In this document: in pieces, positions 34,396 through 44,488 of the stretch | How positions within the stretch are numbered: the first letter of the stretch is position 1 | Layout: each line of letters starts with the position of its first letter | Origin: Pomphorhynchus laevis | Taxonomy: Eukaryota; Acanthocephala; Palaeacanthocephala; Echinorhynchida; Pomphorhynchidae | Direction of reading: 5' to 3' | Assembly: GCA_012934845.2 (NCBI GenBank) | Contig: WNNJ02001724.1 | Location: 248,001-312,000, forward strand | DNA: 64,000 bases | Made by a program: the position numbers and the translations under genes | The notes under the pieces: generated by a model | The model's database searches: none | Seen by the model: the letters and a program-made list of their open reading frames with translations, nothing else | What the model was told of the DNA's origin: nothing

Positions 34396-36212
34396 ACGTA
34401 TGGAGACACGCAATCACCTCAACCAATAACGCCTTGGGCTAACTTCAGGAGTAGAGATCTATCTGCTACAAATATTCTCAACTCTTGGGGTCCACTTCCT
34501 GGCACCTCCAAACCGTCGCTTCACTTTCTTCTTGAGTCTGTCAGCTTTTGACAGCCGATCAGAGAAGATAGGTGGCCGTCACAATGCTTTTAGCCTGCCC
34601 ATCCGATGTAGCAGACATCAATATTAGTAAGTGAGTTTTTATTCCTAAGAAAAAATCCTGCTCATGCGCTAAAGATCTGCGGACCATATCGATTTAAAAT
34701 GCCCTCGTGTCGATTTACGAAAAAGCGCTCGCGCGTAAAATCCGCGACCATTTAATTTGGCATAATCTGATCCCCTAGGTTTTCATGGGTTCGTCAATAT
34801 CGCTCGGTCCATTCAGCAGTTGTTGAAGTGCATCAGTTCTGTCGGGAGAATAGCCATTAACTCGCTGTGGCTGTTTTCCTTGACTTTTCGGCTGCATTTG
34901 ACCTTATCTCCATTCTCTTTGGGAACTCATCTCTCAGGTCCCTCGGGTTGCCTGCGAGAATTGTAAACAGGGTAGAGATCCTGCTGTACACCAAGCGATT
35001 TTATTATGAAGACGACCCTGATGCGCGTCAGTTCTACCCTATTACGGGAGTACCTCAAAGATCCCCACTTTCTCCTATCTTATATCTTGCTGCCTCCATT
35101 AATCTATTCAAAACATTTAAACGCGAACAACGTCTAGTGGTGTACGCTGATGACAACACAGTCCTGTTCTCTGGACACAGGTTTAAAGACTACTCTCTGA
35201 CATCAGCTGGTTTTTCTACAGATTAAAAGACCAGCTACCCAAATCCAATCTTATTTTAAACTCCGCTAAATCGGAGTTTAAAAGGTCGTCTTTCATGGCA
35301 CCCCTGCAACTAAAAAGAAACTTAATAGATTAGCATTCTCTGCACTCTCCTCCATATTCGCCTCTGAACACATCCCCACCTTCACAAGTCAAGTAAAATA
35401 CTTAGGGTTCACCGCTACGGTGAAGTGGTCGGCGAAAGCTGACCTGGATAGACTTAAACGTATCCTGAAGAAAGCTAGGTGGGCTCTGAAACGGGCTCAG
35501 CATATGTCATTAAAAGAGAATACTCAGGTGCGCCTTTGGGACACTTCCCGGGATTAGTCTTATTTTCGAGAGGACGTTCTTGAGAGCGTCCTGAAGAAAG
35601 CTAGGTGGGCCATGAAATGGGCTCAACATCTGTCATTGAAAGGGAGAACCCAAGTGCGCCTTTGGGGCACTTTGGCTAACCCGGGATTAGTCTTATTTTT
35701 GAAAGGACGTCCCCAAAAGCAAAGGCTAAGGTTTCTTAGCTGACCGAAAGCTGACCTGGATAGATTTTAACCTATCCTGACGAAAGCTAGGTGGGTCCTG
35801 AAACGGGCTCAACATCTATCATTGAAAGGGAAAACCCAAGTGCGCATTTGGGGCACTTGGGCTATCCCGGGATTAGTCTTTTTTCGAGAAGACGTCCCCC
35901 AGAGCAAATACTAAAGTTTCTTAATCTCCTTGTCTCTCGTTTACCCAACATAGTTTGCGCCGATTGGATTCTTCTGAGAGTGAAAGACCTCGGGTGGTTC
36001 AGTCGAAAGGCGGCGTGTTGGATTGGTTGGGGGCTCAGATCCCAATAGATTTGAGGCCGTAGAATAGCAAAGAATACGGTGGTAAAGTGTCTGACTCACT
36101 TATACTGTTTTTCAACGTTTTTTCATGTTTATTTTTAATGGTTATCAGTTGTAGCGGGTATTTAAGAAAATCCTTAGATTTGCATGTTTAGTTATATGCG
36201 AGTATGTAAGCA
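34396..36212 (+). mobile_element. Family-1 LINE, copy D: 5'-truncated, inserted into CR1 RT
   Basis: It begins at tatggagacac (34,396), matching 46,874 of the best copy, so it is 5' truncated within ORF2. RT pieces include FSAAFDLISI, SLRSLGLPARIVNRVEILLY and VVYADDNTVLFSG (34,867-35,226). Stops and frame changes are frequent. The 3' third carries a segment repeated three times (about 35,460-35,580, 35,587-35,735 and 35,745-35,985). Each repeat has gctaggtgggc, a version of ggctcaacatct, and gggattagtct. The 3' UTR ends near 36,212. Confidence 0.85.
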
Positions 36213-36224
36213 AATGAAAAAATG

Positions 36225-36425
36225 AATAATAAACCTGGCTCAGATCCCCCTGGACCTGAGGCCGTGAGTCATGTAGGAAGACTAACAATGTCATTATTGA
36301 TTTGTTTTCATCTAGTTTTTTGCTTTCTGTTTTCTCTGTTTCTGTGTATCCTTATGTTTAGTTATTTAAGAAAACCCTTACTGAATAATAGAGGTTTTCT
36401 TAACAAATTATACGTCGAAAGTGCA
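36225..36425 (+). mobile_element. Family-1 LINE 3'-end fragment
   Basis: Starts with ctcagatccccctggacctg (as at 48,198) and continues to a 3' tail near aaacccttactg. It is only the last codons plus 3' UTR of another copy, wedged between copies D and E. Confidence 0.75.
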
Positions 36426-36429
36426 AAGT

Positions 36430-38555
36430 AAAAACGTTCTCGGAGCATCAAAGAGAGCTACTGCAATCAATTTTTAAGCAAAAATGGATGATTTTTCAAA
36501 TAAAGTGGATAATGTGAAAGGTATATCAATCGTTTCTTCATCTCTTCCTTCTAGAATGTCAGTACAGTTTCTTCTGTTGATATTCTGGGTGCTTCCCCCA
36601 ATCCCTAAATAAAAAATCTCGCTATTATTAAATTATCCCAACCACAAGTACGTCACAATCTATTCAAGATTTTTTTGTAACATTTACTCCTGATGATGAT
36701 AGCAGTGGGCTATTGAAAATTCGAGATTAAACAAATATTTTCTTGACTCTCTCCACTAATAAATAATCTATTCAAGATTTTTTAAAGAAAGTTCTCTGAT
36801 AAATACTCTCATAGAATTCTCTACAACTCCTTAAGGATGTACGATTCAGAGATCAAAATCTCATTTTCAACTCCGGACTTACTAAATCAATATCTTACCT
36901 ATTTTAATGAGAACTTAAGTAAACTTGGTACAATACAAATTAAGCCAATCATGGCGTCGGTCAACATAACGAACGTCTCGACTCATCTCGGGTAGAATGA
37001 CATTTCTGACCTTAAATCTCGATTCAAGATTCCTGCCTTCCGTTCTCTCATCGGTAAGAGTGGTTTTACACTTCTATTAAATTCGGCTCAGCTCCTGTTG
37101 AGCAGGCTGAGGTACTTTCCTGCTCTAACTGCAACCCCTTTATGGGATACAATTTGGAATTCGAAATCCTGTCCTCTGAGAACTACACTTATCCGCACTG
37201 CAACCAGTGCCACGGTTGGGGACACTGGCCCTACAACTGCTCCAGTGAAAATACATGCGGAGTGTGTGGCACGTCGTGCCAATGCCTAGAATCGGGGGAG
37301 AGATGTTCCTCTCCTCCTCAGTGCTCAAATTGCGGGGGAACCCACACTGTGTGGTCCCGCAAGTGCTTACACTTCAAAGCATATAGAGAGTTCATTACGA
37401 GCCGGTTGGTAACAAAAAAGATAATTCCCTGTCTAACATAAGTAGTTCAAGAATGTCTAACAGTGATATAATGTGACTCACTAACAACAAGATTAACTCG
37501 GAAACGAAGAGAGTGGAAGACATGTTGTCGGCCCTCACGACGATCCAGTTTTCCAGCCATGTACTTCCTACACAAACAGTACCAGACTCTAAGAAAAGCC
37601 GGGCATCGGCCCACAGCGTTCTCCCATAAAGATTGGAAAAATGATTAAGGGAAAGAAAGCGGCATCCAATGGAGATGAAGACAATGCCCGTGGGCAAGTG
37701 TCCATTCTGTATGGCCTTAGTGGTGGTGGTAATCCTTCCACCCCTAGCTCCGTCTAGAAATGAGGCAATTTCACACAGCTGACCTAACACAATACAGAGT
37801 ACTCGTGATCCTTTTTCACTGAATATCCTTCAGTGGAATTCGGGAGGAACTTCTGCCCTTAGACTTCTATCTGGTATAGATGCAGATGTTATAGTCCTTA
37901 AGGAGATGCGGTATATCCGTCTCCCCCAGGACATTACTCGATTCTTACCAAAGCACATTTGTTTCCACTATACTCTGTACCTAACCCCACCTCACTCTTC
38001 TTCACCTCAAGGTCTTTTAACCCTGACTAAATGCTCCTTAAGATCGTCCTTCTACTCAACTATTCTTGTCTAGCCCTTTCTTGTTTAAACGTTTCACTCT
38101 GTAAGAACGGCAAATGCTTCAGTCTAGCCAATGTCTACATTCGTCCAGCTGAGATTCACACAACCGTGACCTTCTGAATAGGATTATTGACAACGGCCAT
38201 GACATGGTACTTGGTGATTTTAACGACAGAACTGGTCGTTGGATTAATGCAGAACTCCGCAGAGCCAGAAACGGGTATCTTATTCATAAACCATCTTCCC
38301 CACCTTTCATTGAATATCAACGAATTCGCTCCTCGACTTATTACTGCTAAATGAGAGATGGTTGTTAAAACCCCACTGTACGGAGCAGTCGCGTCAACAT
38401 CTGTCGATCTCTCCTGACTTGATTTGTTGGCAGATAGAGGAGGATACGCTGCTTAGAAGGAGATTCCACTTTGATCCTATCAGAGTGGCTCTCTTTCAGG
38501 TAGCTATACAACGCTTCCCCCGAAGGGATGTAGCTACGGTAAAACAATGTTAATA
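36430..38555 (+). mobile_element. Family-1 LINE, copy E: ORF1 and endonuclease, 3'-truncated
   Basis: ORF1 lies at about 36,480-37,740. It has YDSEIKISFSTPDLLNQYL, then the zinc knuckles CNQCHGWGHWPYNC, CGVCGTSC and CSNCGGTHTVWSRKC (37,200-37,370). The endonuclease lies at 37,800-38,350 (SLNILQWNSGGTSALRLLSG, VLGDFNDRTGRW). It stops just into the APE-RT linker (LLRRRFHFDPIRVALFQ, about 38,500). RT is missing, so the copy is cut at its 3' side. ORF1 is broken by frame changes and by an 89-bp insertion at 36,676-36,764. Confidence 0.83.
36657..36783 (+). mobile_element. 89-bp insertion with hammerhead-like motif and 19-bp target duplication
   Basis: aatctattcaagatttttt occurs at 36,657-36,675 and again at 36,765-36,783. 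Between them are 89 bp that interrupt LINE ORF1. The insert carries CCTGATGATGATAGC, a 4-5-nt loop and GGCTATTGAAAA (36,689-36,720). This is a CUGAUGA box, a GATAGC/GCTAT(T) stem and a GAAA box, as in hammerhead-like motifs of Penelope-like elements. The same consensus recurs three times at 49.1-49.33 kb. The insert has no coding capacity. Confidence 0.65.
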
Positions 38556-38579
38556 AGGCACCACCACTCGCATTCAGAT

Positions 38580-38720
38580 TAGGAATCAGATCAGTTAACT
38601 GAGCCTACGTGTTTTATATTATGTATAAATTAAAATAAATAATTGATAAATAATAAATAATTTATAATCAAGTTAAAATTTAAAATTGAAATAATTTTTT
38701 TTTGGAAAAACCTTTTTCAT
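38580..38720 (-). mobile_element. PLE-like family 3, 3'-end fragment
   Basis: Begins aatcagatcagttaactgag, the shared 3' terminus (read on minus) of the AT-rich family at 55-62 kb, followed by its A/T-rich 3' UTR (ataattgataaataataaa and onward). Only about 140 bp are present. Confidence 0.6.
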
Positions 38721-39100
38721 AAAAAAGATTAGAATTGATGGCGAGTCTTTTCTTTAATTTAAACACAAACTATTACACATATAAGAACATTTAATTCGCA
38801 AAAAGAAACAACTGAGACAACAATCAAATCTAGCGCCTTCAATTGTCGACTATTTACTACCACAATGATTCAAAGAAATATTTGCTGTGAATTGGATGGA
38901 GGCGAGGACAACGACGAAATATCGAATTTATTTGAAACTGCCGGAACGCATCGAATGATCGAACAGCCGAACGTTTGATCATCCTATCAACACATACGGG
39001 AGACTTCAGTATCCATAAATACGGATATAAACGGATATGCGGAAGTCAAATCGCCATTCGTTCCTGAAATTAATAACACTCCTCAAGAACACATTAGTAG
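38721..39100. other. AT-rich spacer
   Basis: No recognisable feature. Confidence 0.4.
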
Positions 39101-39104
39101 ACAA

Positions 39105-39520
39105 CAATTTGGCGAATGCTGCGTGTGCTTCCGATCCTTTTTTATAACGTTAGCCGGTGTGTTGTGGAAACGCGAAGGAAGAGTTAGCTGCCCCGGATCC
39201 AGATTGCTCCTAAAATCAGCAGATGCAGCAGCGTTTCTCCAAGACCCAATACCTTTGTCACCTATAGTTGAAGACCTCGTTTCAGACGTCAAGGAAAAGT
39301 TTTGATCTGGATTCCGCGCTGTTAGACGAATTCCTAAGATAGCGCGCTGCACCGTGGCAATGAAACTTTGCTCCCTTTTGCGTGCCGCCACAATCTCTCC
39401 TTCTGAATTGATTAACTGGAAGAATTTGTTAAGTTCCCCCGCTATTGTCTCTGTTTGCCTCCCTCAAAATCCCATTTCCTAGAGCGCATAAGTGCTGCAA
39501 TTAGGCGGGGAAATTCAGCA
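39105..39520 (+). mobile_element. Possible nuclease-type LINE N-terminal fragment
   Basis: The plus strand reads KSADAAAFLQDPIPLSP, VRRIPKIARCTVAMKLCSLL and SPSELINWKNLLSSPAIV (39,210-39,470), with a stop near 39,303. The pattern R-R-I-P-K-x-A-R followed by a W-x-x-L-L-x-x-P helix resembles N-termini of family-2-like LINE proteins. Short and broken, so the call is tentative. Confidence 0.35.
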
Positions 39521-39599
39521 TGCGTCAGGGAGAGTATTATGCAATCTTGATTCCGAAGCCCAATGATCCGCTACTTTTTATTAAACGTTATCTAAGTAA

Positions 39600-40850
39600 T
39601 AATATGGGTCCATTTGCGGGCAACCCATTCAATTGTATCTTTAAAAAAAGATTTTTCCATTGCAAAAATCGACAATATTTAGGATGCTGGCAAATCGATT
39701 CAACCACATATCACTTGAAGTTTCTGGTATGTATCCGACCTAGACAACTTTGACATAGCAATGAATCAATTAGATCGACTTAAAACCTAAGAACGATGTG
39801 TTTTCCCGACATTACCTAAACAAATGCAAGGAAATGAACGATCAATCGATTGACAAATTTGTGCAAACATTAGATAAGCAGAGTAAGGATTGTGACTTTG
39901 CTGATGTCAAATCAGATGAGCAGCGTGATCTATTTGTTAGAGACGTCTTTATATAGGGGCTCAAATCTTGGAATATCAGACAAAGACTATTGGAAATCCA
40001 AAAGCTAAGACGACTTAATTGAAAATGCCAGAATATTACAATGCCAGCATATTACAATCAGTAGATTATATACTATCCTAATCCTAAAAAATTCACGATA
40101 CTTCTAGAGCTAAAATAACTGTCAACGTCGAAAATTACTTCTTAAATGTCTTGATAGATACAGAGAATGCGGAAAACTTCAATGGCGCGATAGTCAAATG
40201 GTTAACAATTCCTACTGTGCCATTTTGCCGGAACATCATCATGGCGTCCACATCGCACGGATGCTCTGTAAGGTCGTGATGTTTTGTATACATGACTATA
40301 CAAGGGAAATGTTATAAGAAATGTTTTATCAATGCTGCGACATAATTCTCGGACATCCATATCGATCACAGTACAAGTTTTTCAGCATGCACTTTAATAG
40401 AAAACGATTCCCATTAATAATCAGTACAATGAGTAGCATGAAAATCGACACGCCTACTCTATTTCCATCACTAACAGCAAATTCCTATTCAATCTGAAAT
40501 CTCGTCGATTCGCTCTTCATCATATGTACTTTATCCGAACTGAAATTCCCCGACTGCTGCAATCAGGATTCATCGTAAAATGTCAGTCATCTTGGCGATC
40601 ACAGGTTGTAGTCGCCACTAACAACAGCGGAAAGCTGTCGGTAGTTTAAAATATAGCCAAATACTCGATTTTCAACAAATTCGATTTGCAATCCGCATAT
40701 CATGAATTCAAATTACAAATATCCGATCGTCCATACACCACTTTTGAAGCAAACGGCCGTAAAACATATAGAACCGTATCCAAGAGTTCAATAAACTTCT
40801 GACAATATCATTCTCGAAAATAGCGTTAATTCGATATTGAGTAAAGTAGC
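39600..40850 (+). mobile_element. Gypsy-like LTR retroelement fossil: Gag, protease and RT remnants
   Basis: In order, the plus strand shows a Gag-like segment (MNDQSIDKFVQTLDKQSKDC, VRDVFI; about 39,830-40,010), a retropepsin-like segment (VENYFLNVLIDT, about 40,125-40,170) and an RT segment (NKFDLQSAYHEFKLQISDRP, about 40,675-40,735). This fits a Gypsy/Ty3 element. It is heavily broken, with many lesions; no LTRs were found and integrase is not seen. Old. It lies inside the nested block that splits the CR1-like LINE. Confidence 0.7.
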
Positions 40851-41285
40851 CTTGCTTGGAAACAGTTGGTGTTAATGTGGCTTGGTCTTTTTCACACTAC
40901 ATTGATTAATCTGTTTTACACATTTTCTCTTACGTAACGCGTGTACCACATTCTTCCAAACGCAAATGGTACAATAAAGAGTTAATTCGTGATATCAAAG
41001 ACGATACGACGCTTTCTGCTATTTAAATGCAGTTTATACAAATCTTATATTGCTATTCGCAATGGGGTAACGTCTCTGAAACGTCAGAAAAAAACATTGT
41101 TGACATATGTTCCTTCATTGTGTTGATCAAAAACAAATGTTTTAGCTAATTAGCAATCGTCAGAGAGCATCATCGTTAATCAATAATCTGATCGATGGTG
41201 AGCGAAAATTTGTTTCTTCTTTCTCCATCTCTAATATCGATGCCAAAAACTTGTCAAACAATCACATCTTCCCTTCACAGTCACA
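40851..41285. other. Spacer after the Gypsy fossil
   Basis: May be unrecognisable remains of the same LTR element. No frame or repeat of note. Confidence 0.4.
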
Positions 41286-42770
41286 TATTCCCTTCATACT
41301 AATAATCTGTAATCGTTCGTCCCCTCCTTAAGAAACAATCGCTCGACCCCTAACTTCCTTCTAGCTATCGCCCCCATTTCACGCCTCCCTACTCTTTCTA
41401 AGCTCTTAGAACGCTTTATCTTAATACAGATTAACGTTTATCTTTATTCATCCAATCTGTACCCTCCTTTTCAATCTGCTTACCGCTCTAATCATTCCAC
41501 AGAAATTGCCTGCATGAAAGTTTACAACGACCTACTCATTTCTCGTGACAAGGCTCTAGATAGTGTTTTCATTACCCTCGACCTCTCCCCACCTTTAACA
41601 TCGTTGACCACTCTATCCCCTGTCTTATCAGCGTTATGATTACGGCTTTTCTTTTTCCTCCATAGTATGGTATCTTCATCTATCCGACCGTTCTTTTTAA
41701 GTCTGTTCAAATTCATCATCCTCCCATCCTATCATTATTTTCTGGGGGTCTTGCAAAGTTCAGTCCTAGCGCCCCTGCTTTTCTCTCTTCTACTTAACGA
41801 TATCTCTTGGTTTATCAAACCTTACTCCTTTAACGTCATGCAATACGCCGATGATATCCTCATCTATGATCATGTACCCGCCCATCGTATACGCGATATC
41901 AGCATTTTTGCCTCCAACTTACTTTTTTTCTATCGATAAACGTCTCCCCCATCTTCATCTCGTTCTAAACTCGGATACGTCCAAAATAATGTGGATCCTC
42001 TCCGGTCAACCTATCAAATCTCCTCCCCTGTATCTTTTGCATAATCAATCATCATCCTAGTCCACAATATCACTTTCTTGGAATTCCATTTCGATGATCA
42101 CGTTTCCCTTAAACTATTCGTCCGTGACAAGGTCCGCTCGTCTAGCTTAATTCTCCGTGGAATCCGCCGTATCCGCCCCCTCATCGACTTCCGTTCTTGT
42201 ATAGCTCTTCTTTCATCGTTTCTCTTCCCTAATTTCGATTACTGCCTCAGCTTTTTCGCGAATTCTCCAAAATCCATCATCCTACCTTAGAACGCATCAT
42301 AAACTCCGCAGTTCGAGTGCTCCCACATCTCCGTCGCTTCGACCACACATCCACGTATCTTGCCTAACTCTCTTGGCCCACCATCTACATCCACATCCAT
42401 TTCCGCCTTCTTGTAACTTTTCGTCTCATCGCTGTCGGCTCCCCATCGTTCATCAACCTCCCTCTCTTAGACGGCACTCGTCCCACCTCTCCATCACTGC
42501 GTTACCGTAATTCCCTCTTACTCCACCTTCCCAATTACTTTAACAACTACGGTCTCCGATCCTTTCTCGTCGTTGCTCCCCTCGCTTGGAATCAGCTCCC
42601 TCTCGACGTCCGCTGCACTCCCTCCTTTATCACATTCAAATTCCTCCTCCGTTCCCACCTTTGCGACGCATGATTTAGACTTTTGTTTGTTTATTTTTTC
42701 TTCGTGGTCATGTAAGCGTGCGCAAAATGCATTTGCCACGTAAAAATAAATCTTTATTTAATATAATTAT
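41286..42770 (+). mobile_element. L2/CR1-group LINE, RT and C-terminus, degenerate
   Basis: It is GC-richer than its surroundings. Pieces in order are SYRP-like at about 41,360, FQSAYRSNHSTEIACMKVYN (about 41,480-41,530), DSVFITLDLS (about 41,560), SSVLAPLLFSLLLNDISWF (about 41,760-41,815) and VMQYADDILIYDH (about 41,835). HLVLNSDTSK, SLILRGIRRIRPLIDFRSC and LLSSFLFPNFDYC follow. The tail is NYFNNYGLRSFLVVAPLAWN, QLPLDVRCTPSFITFKFLL (42,530-42,660). At least four frame changes and stops are present. Fragment of ORF2 only; no endonuclease. Confidence 0.8.
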
Positions 42771-42814
42771 ATAATATTTTCATATAGTTTATAATCATTT
42801 AGTTAGATGGGTTC

Positions 42815-43530
42815 AACAGCTCATGTTCATCACGCGTCCTTGTCATTAATGTGAGTAAATGTAAGCATATAATAATTAGTAACTCTCGACATCCCTTCTT
42901 ACAAATTCAGTCCAAACATTACCGAGTCAGTAAATCATTTTACTGATCTAGGTGTTGTGATCTCGGCTAACTTAAAAAACTAGTCTTCGCTCTTCTATGA
43001 TTGTGGCTAAATGTCATAGAACTTTAGACTTTCTCAATCGAAACGTTGGACGACTTGATCCTAAGACATAACACATTGTATATTCAAGTCTATTAAAATT
43101 ACATATGCCTTATGCTTCTCATGCGACACCCACAACTGGAATCAGCATTGAGTGAATTCGAAAGCATTTTAAATAGTACCACGCATTTGGTTAGGGCAGT
43201 TCGTTCGATTTCTTATCCAAGTAGGCTTAACGCGTTGAGCATCAAATCTATTTAATTTAATCTTCTGATTGCAGATCTAAGACTTGTGTGTATGTCGCTG
43301 ATTGTGCCTAACCATCCATTAAAGCAGCTGTTCCGCCTTCGTGGCTCCTCAATGTTACGTGAACACGAGCTGTGCATGAAGTATCGGTCAAAGCCTCTAA
43401 CTTTGGTTGATCGCGTCTGTAAACTATGAAATGGACTATTGCTTTAACCGACTTATAGATAATATCATATCTATAAGTCTGTTCAGAAAAATCGAAAATT
43501 ATTTTTAAGATTACGGTATTTAAATTCAGA
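42815..43530 (+). mobile_element. CR1-like LINE, 3' part (likely continuation of the 31.2-34.4 kb copy)
   Basis: NVSKCKHIIISNSRHPF (about 42,850) directly follows, in family order, the YADD block that ends at 34,395. Then come FTDLGVVISANLK, MIVAKCHRTLDFLNRNVGRL and VYSSLLKLHMPYASH. The end is LIDNIISISLFRKIENYF (about 43,450-43,510). Several stops and frame changes. A perfect hairpin (43,450-43,479) sits in the last coding stretch. Almost nothing of the protein is missing between the two parts. Confidence 0.72.
43450..43479. repeat. Perfect 12-bp-arm hairpin
   Basis: gacttatagata and tatctataagtc separated by 6 nt, within the CR1-like C-terminus. Confidence 0.88.
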
Positions 43531-43671
43531 TATTAACATTTTTAAATTTATAATTTGAAATTTATTAAAATATATTTAAAAAAATAACTTTACTTTTTTA
43601 GTATCACACACGAACATTAAAGTTTAAACCTGCATACTTTTTACAAACTTCTTCGGGAAGCTTAACCCGGA

Positions 43672-43774
43672 GTGCGCCTACCACAGACGCCTTGCCCCAA
43701 TAGGGCGTTTCGACCTTAACTATGTATATTCATCACAACAGGATGGTATCATCAGTGTGACCCTGTAGGTGCAC
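43672..43774 (-). ncRNA. Hammerhead ribozyme, GUC-cleaving
   Basis: Read on the minus strand, every core part is in canonical order. Stem I 5' strand is GTGC, A, CCTAC, AGGGT, CACA (43,774-43,756); CTGATGA follows at 43,755-43,749. The stem II region is 36 nt, ACC pairing GGT. GAAA lies at 43,711-43,708. Stem III is ACGCC pairing GGCGT around a 12-nt loop. GTC is at 43,688-43,686. The stem I 3' strand is TGTG, GTAGG, C, GCAC (43,685-43,672). Stem I thus has 4+5+4 pairs with the asymmetric inner loop that natural hammerheads use for loop-loop contact. Predicted cleavage lies between 43,686 and 43,685. Stem II is weak, with a U-C mismatch at its base, so activity may be reduced. Confidence 0.82.
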
Positions 43775-43848
43775 AACTTTTACAGACGAGATCTTTAGTA
43801 TACCTCTGAAATGAGATCGCTAAGTGCACGCTCCTCCACGGTTACGAG

Positions 43849-43970
43849 TATTACATCTGGTTCGGTTTGCGTAATCAGTGACTTCATATGACATCACCTG
43901 TAGGAATGATCGATAGCACATTGCTGTCCTGTGAAGCAACTGCTTACGCAAGCCGTACCAGATGTAAATA
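43849..43970. repeat. Long imperfect inverted repeat (arms about 38 nt)
   Basis: The left arm starts tattacatctggttcgg and continues ttgcgtaatcag; the right arm is its reverse complement with about six differences. About 45 nt separate them. It lies just beside the hammerhead, so the two may be parts of one small element. A foldback MITE or a hairpin RNA gene are alternatives. Confidence 0.75.
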
Positions 43971-44340
43971 TCATATAAAATAATAATGAACGATTGTAAA
44001 TAATTTTAAATAATTGTTAAATTAATTTCTTTTTAATTAAGAAACAAATTTAGTATATTGATAAGTTGTAATAGAGCATTTTTAGATTTTAGAATTTTAA
44101 ACCAGTAACATATTTCACTTCTCAATTACCGCAATTAATTTATCTGTTATAAAAGTCATACCCTAAAACTTATGTGGATGTTAATAAATACATTTGAATA
44201 AATACTAAGGCATGTTTGTCAGACAATCATACAATTAATTTCGTATTTAAAAACATTCAGGTGTTGAGATGTAATTCATTGATACACACAAGTATTTCAT
44301 TCAACCATCTTTAGCATTGTATATATACAGAGAGAAACAA
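43971..44340. other. AT-rich spacer before LINE copy F
   Basis: No recognisable feature; the right end probably includes the 5' UTR of the LINE. Confidence 0.4.
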
Positions 44341-44488
44341 AGCTGAGAATATAAAACGAAGGCATATACAGAGGAGACTGATTGATATATGCAGGGAAAA
44401 CAGAGATATATTATCATATACCAAGTATGTAAAATCTTTTGTTCGAATACAAATGACACGACGCTAGAATGCGACGCTCATTTATACT

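Noticed and set aside
41522-41719. 65-codon acidic/basic minus-strand frame, and the similar one at 42,518-42,739
   Set aside because: Both are antisense to the L2-like LINE RT.
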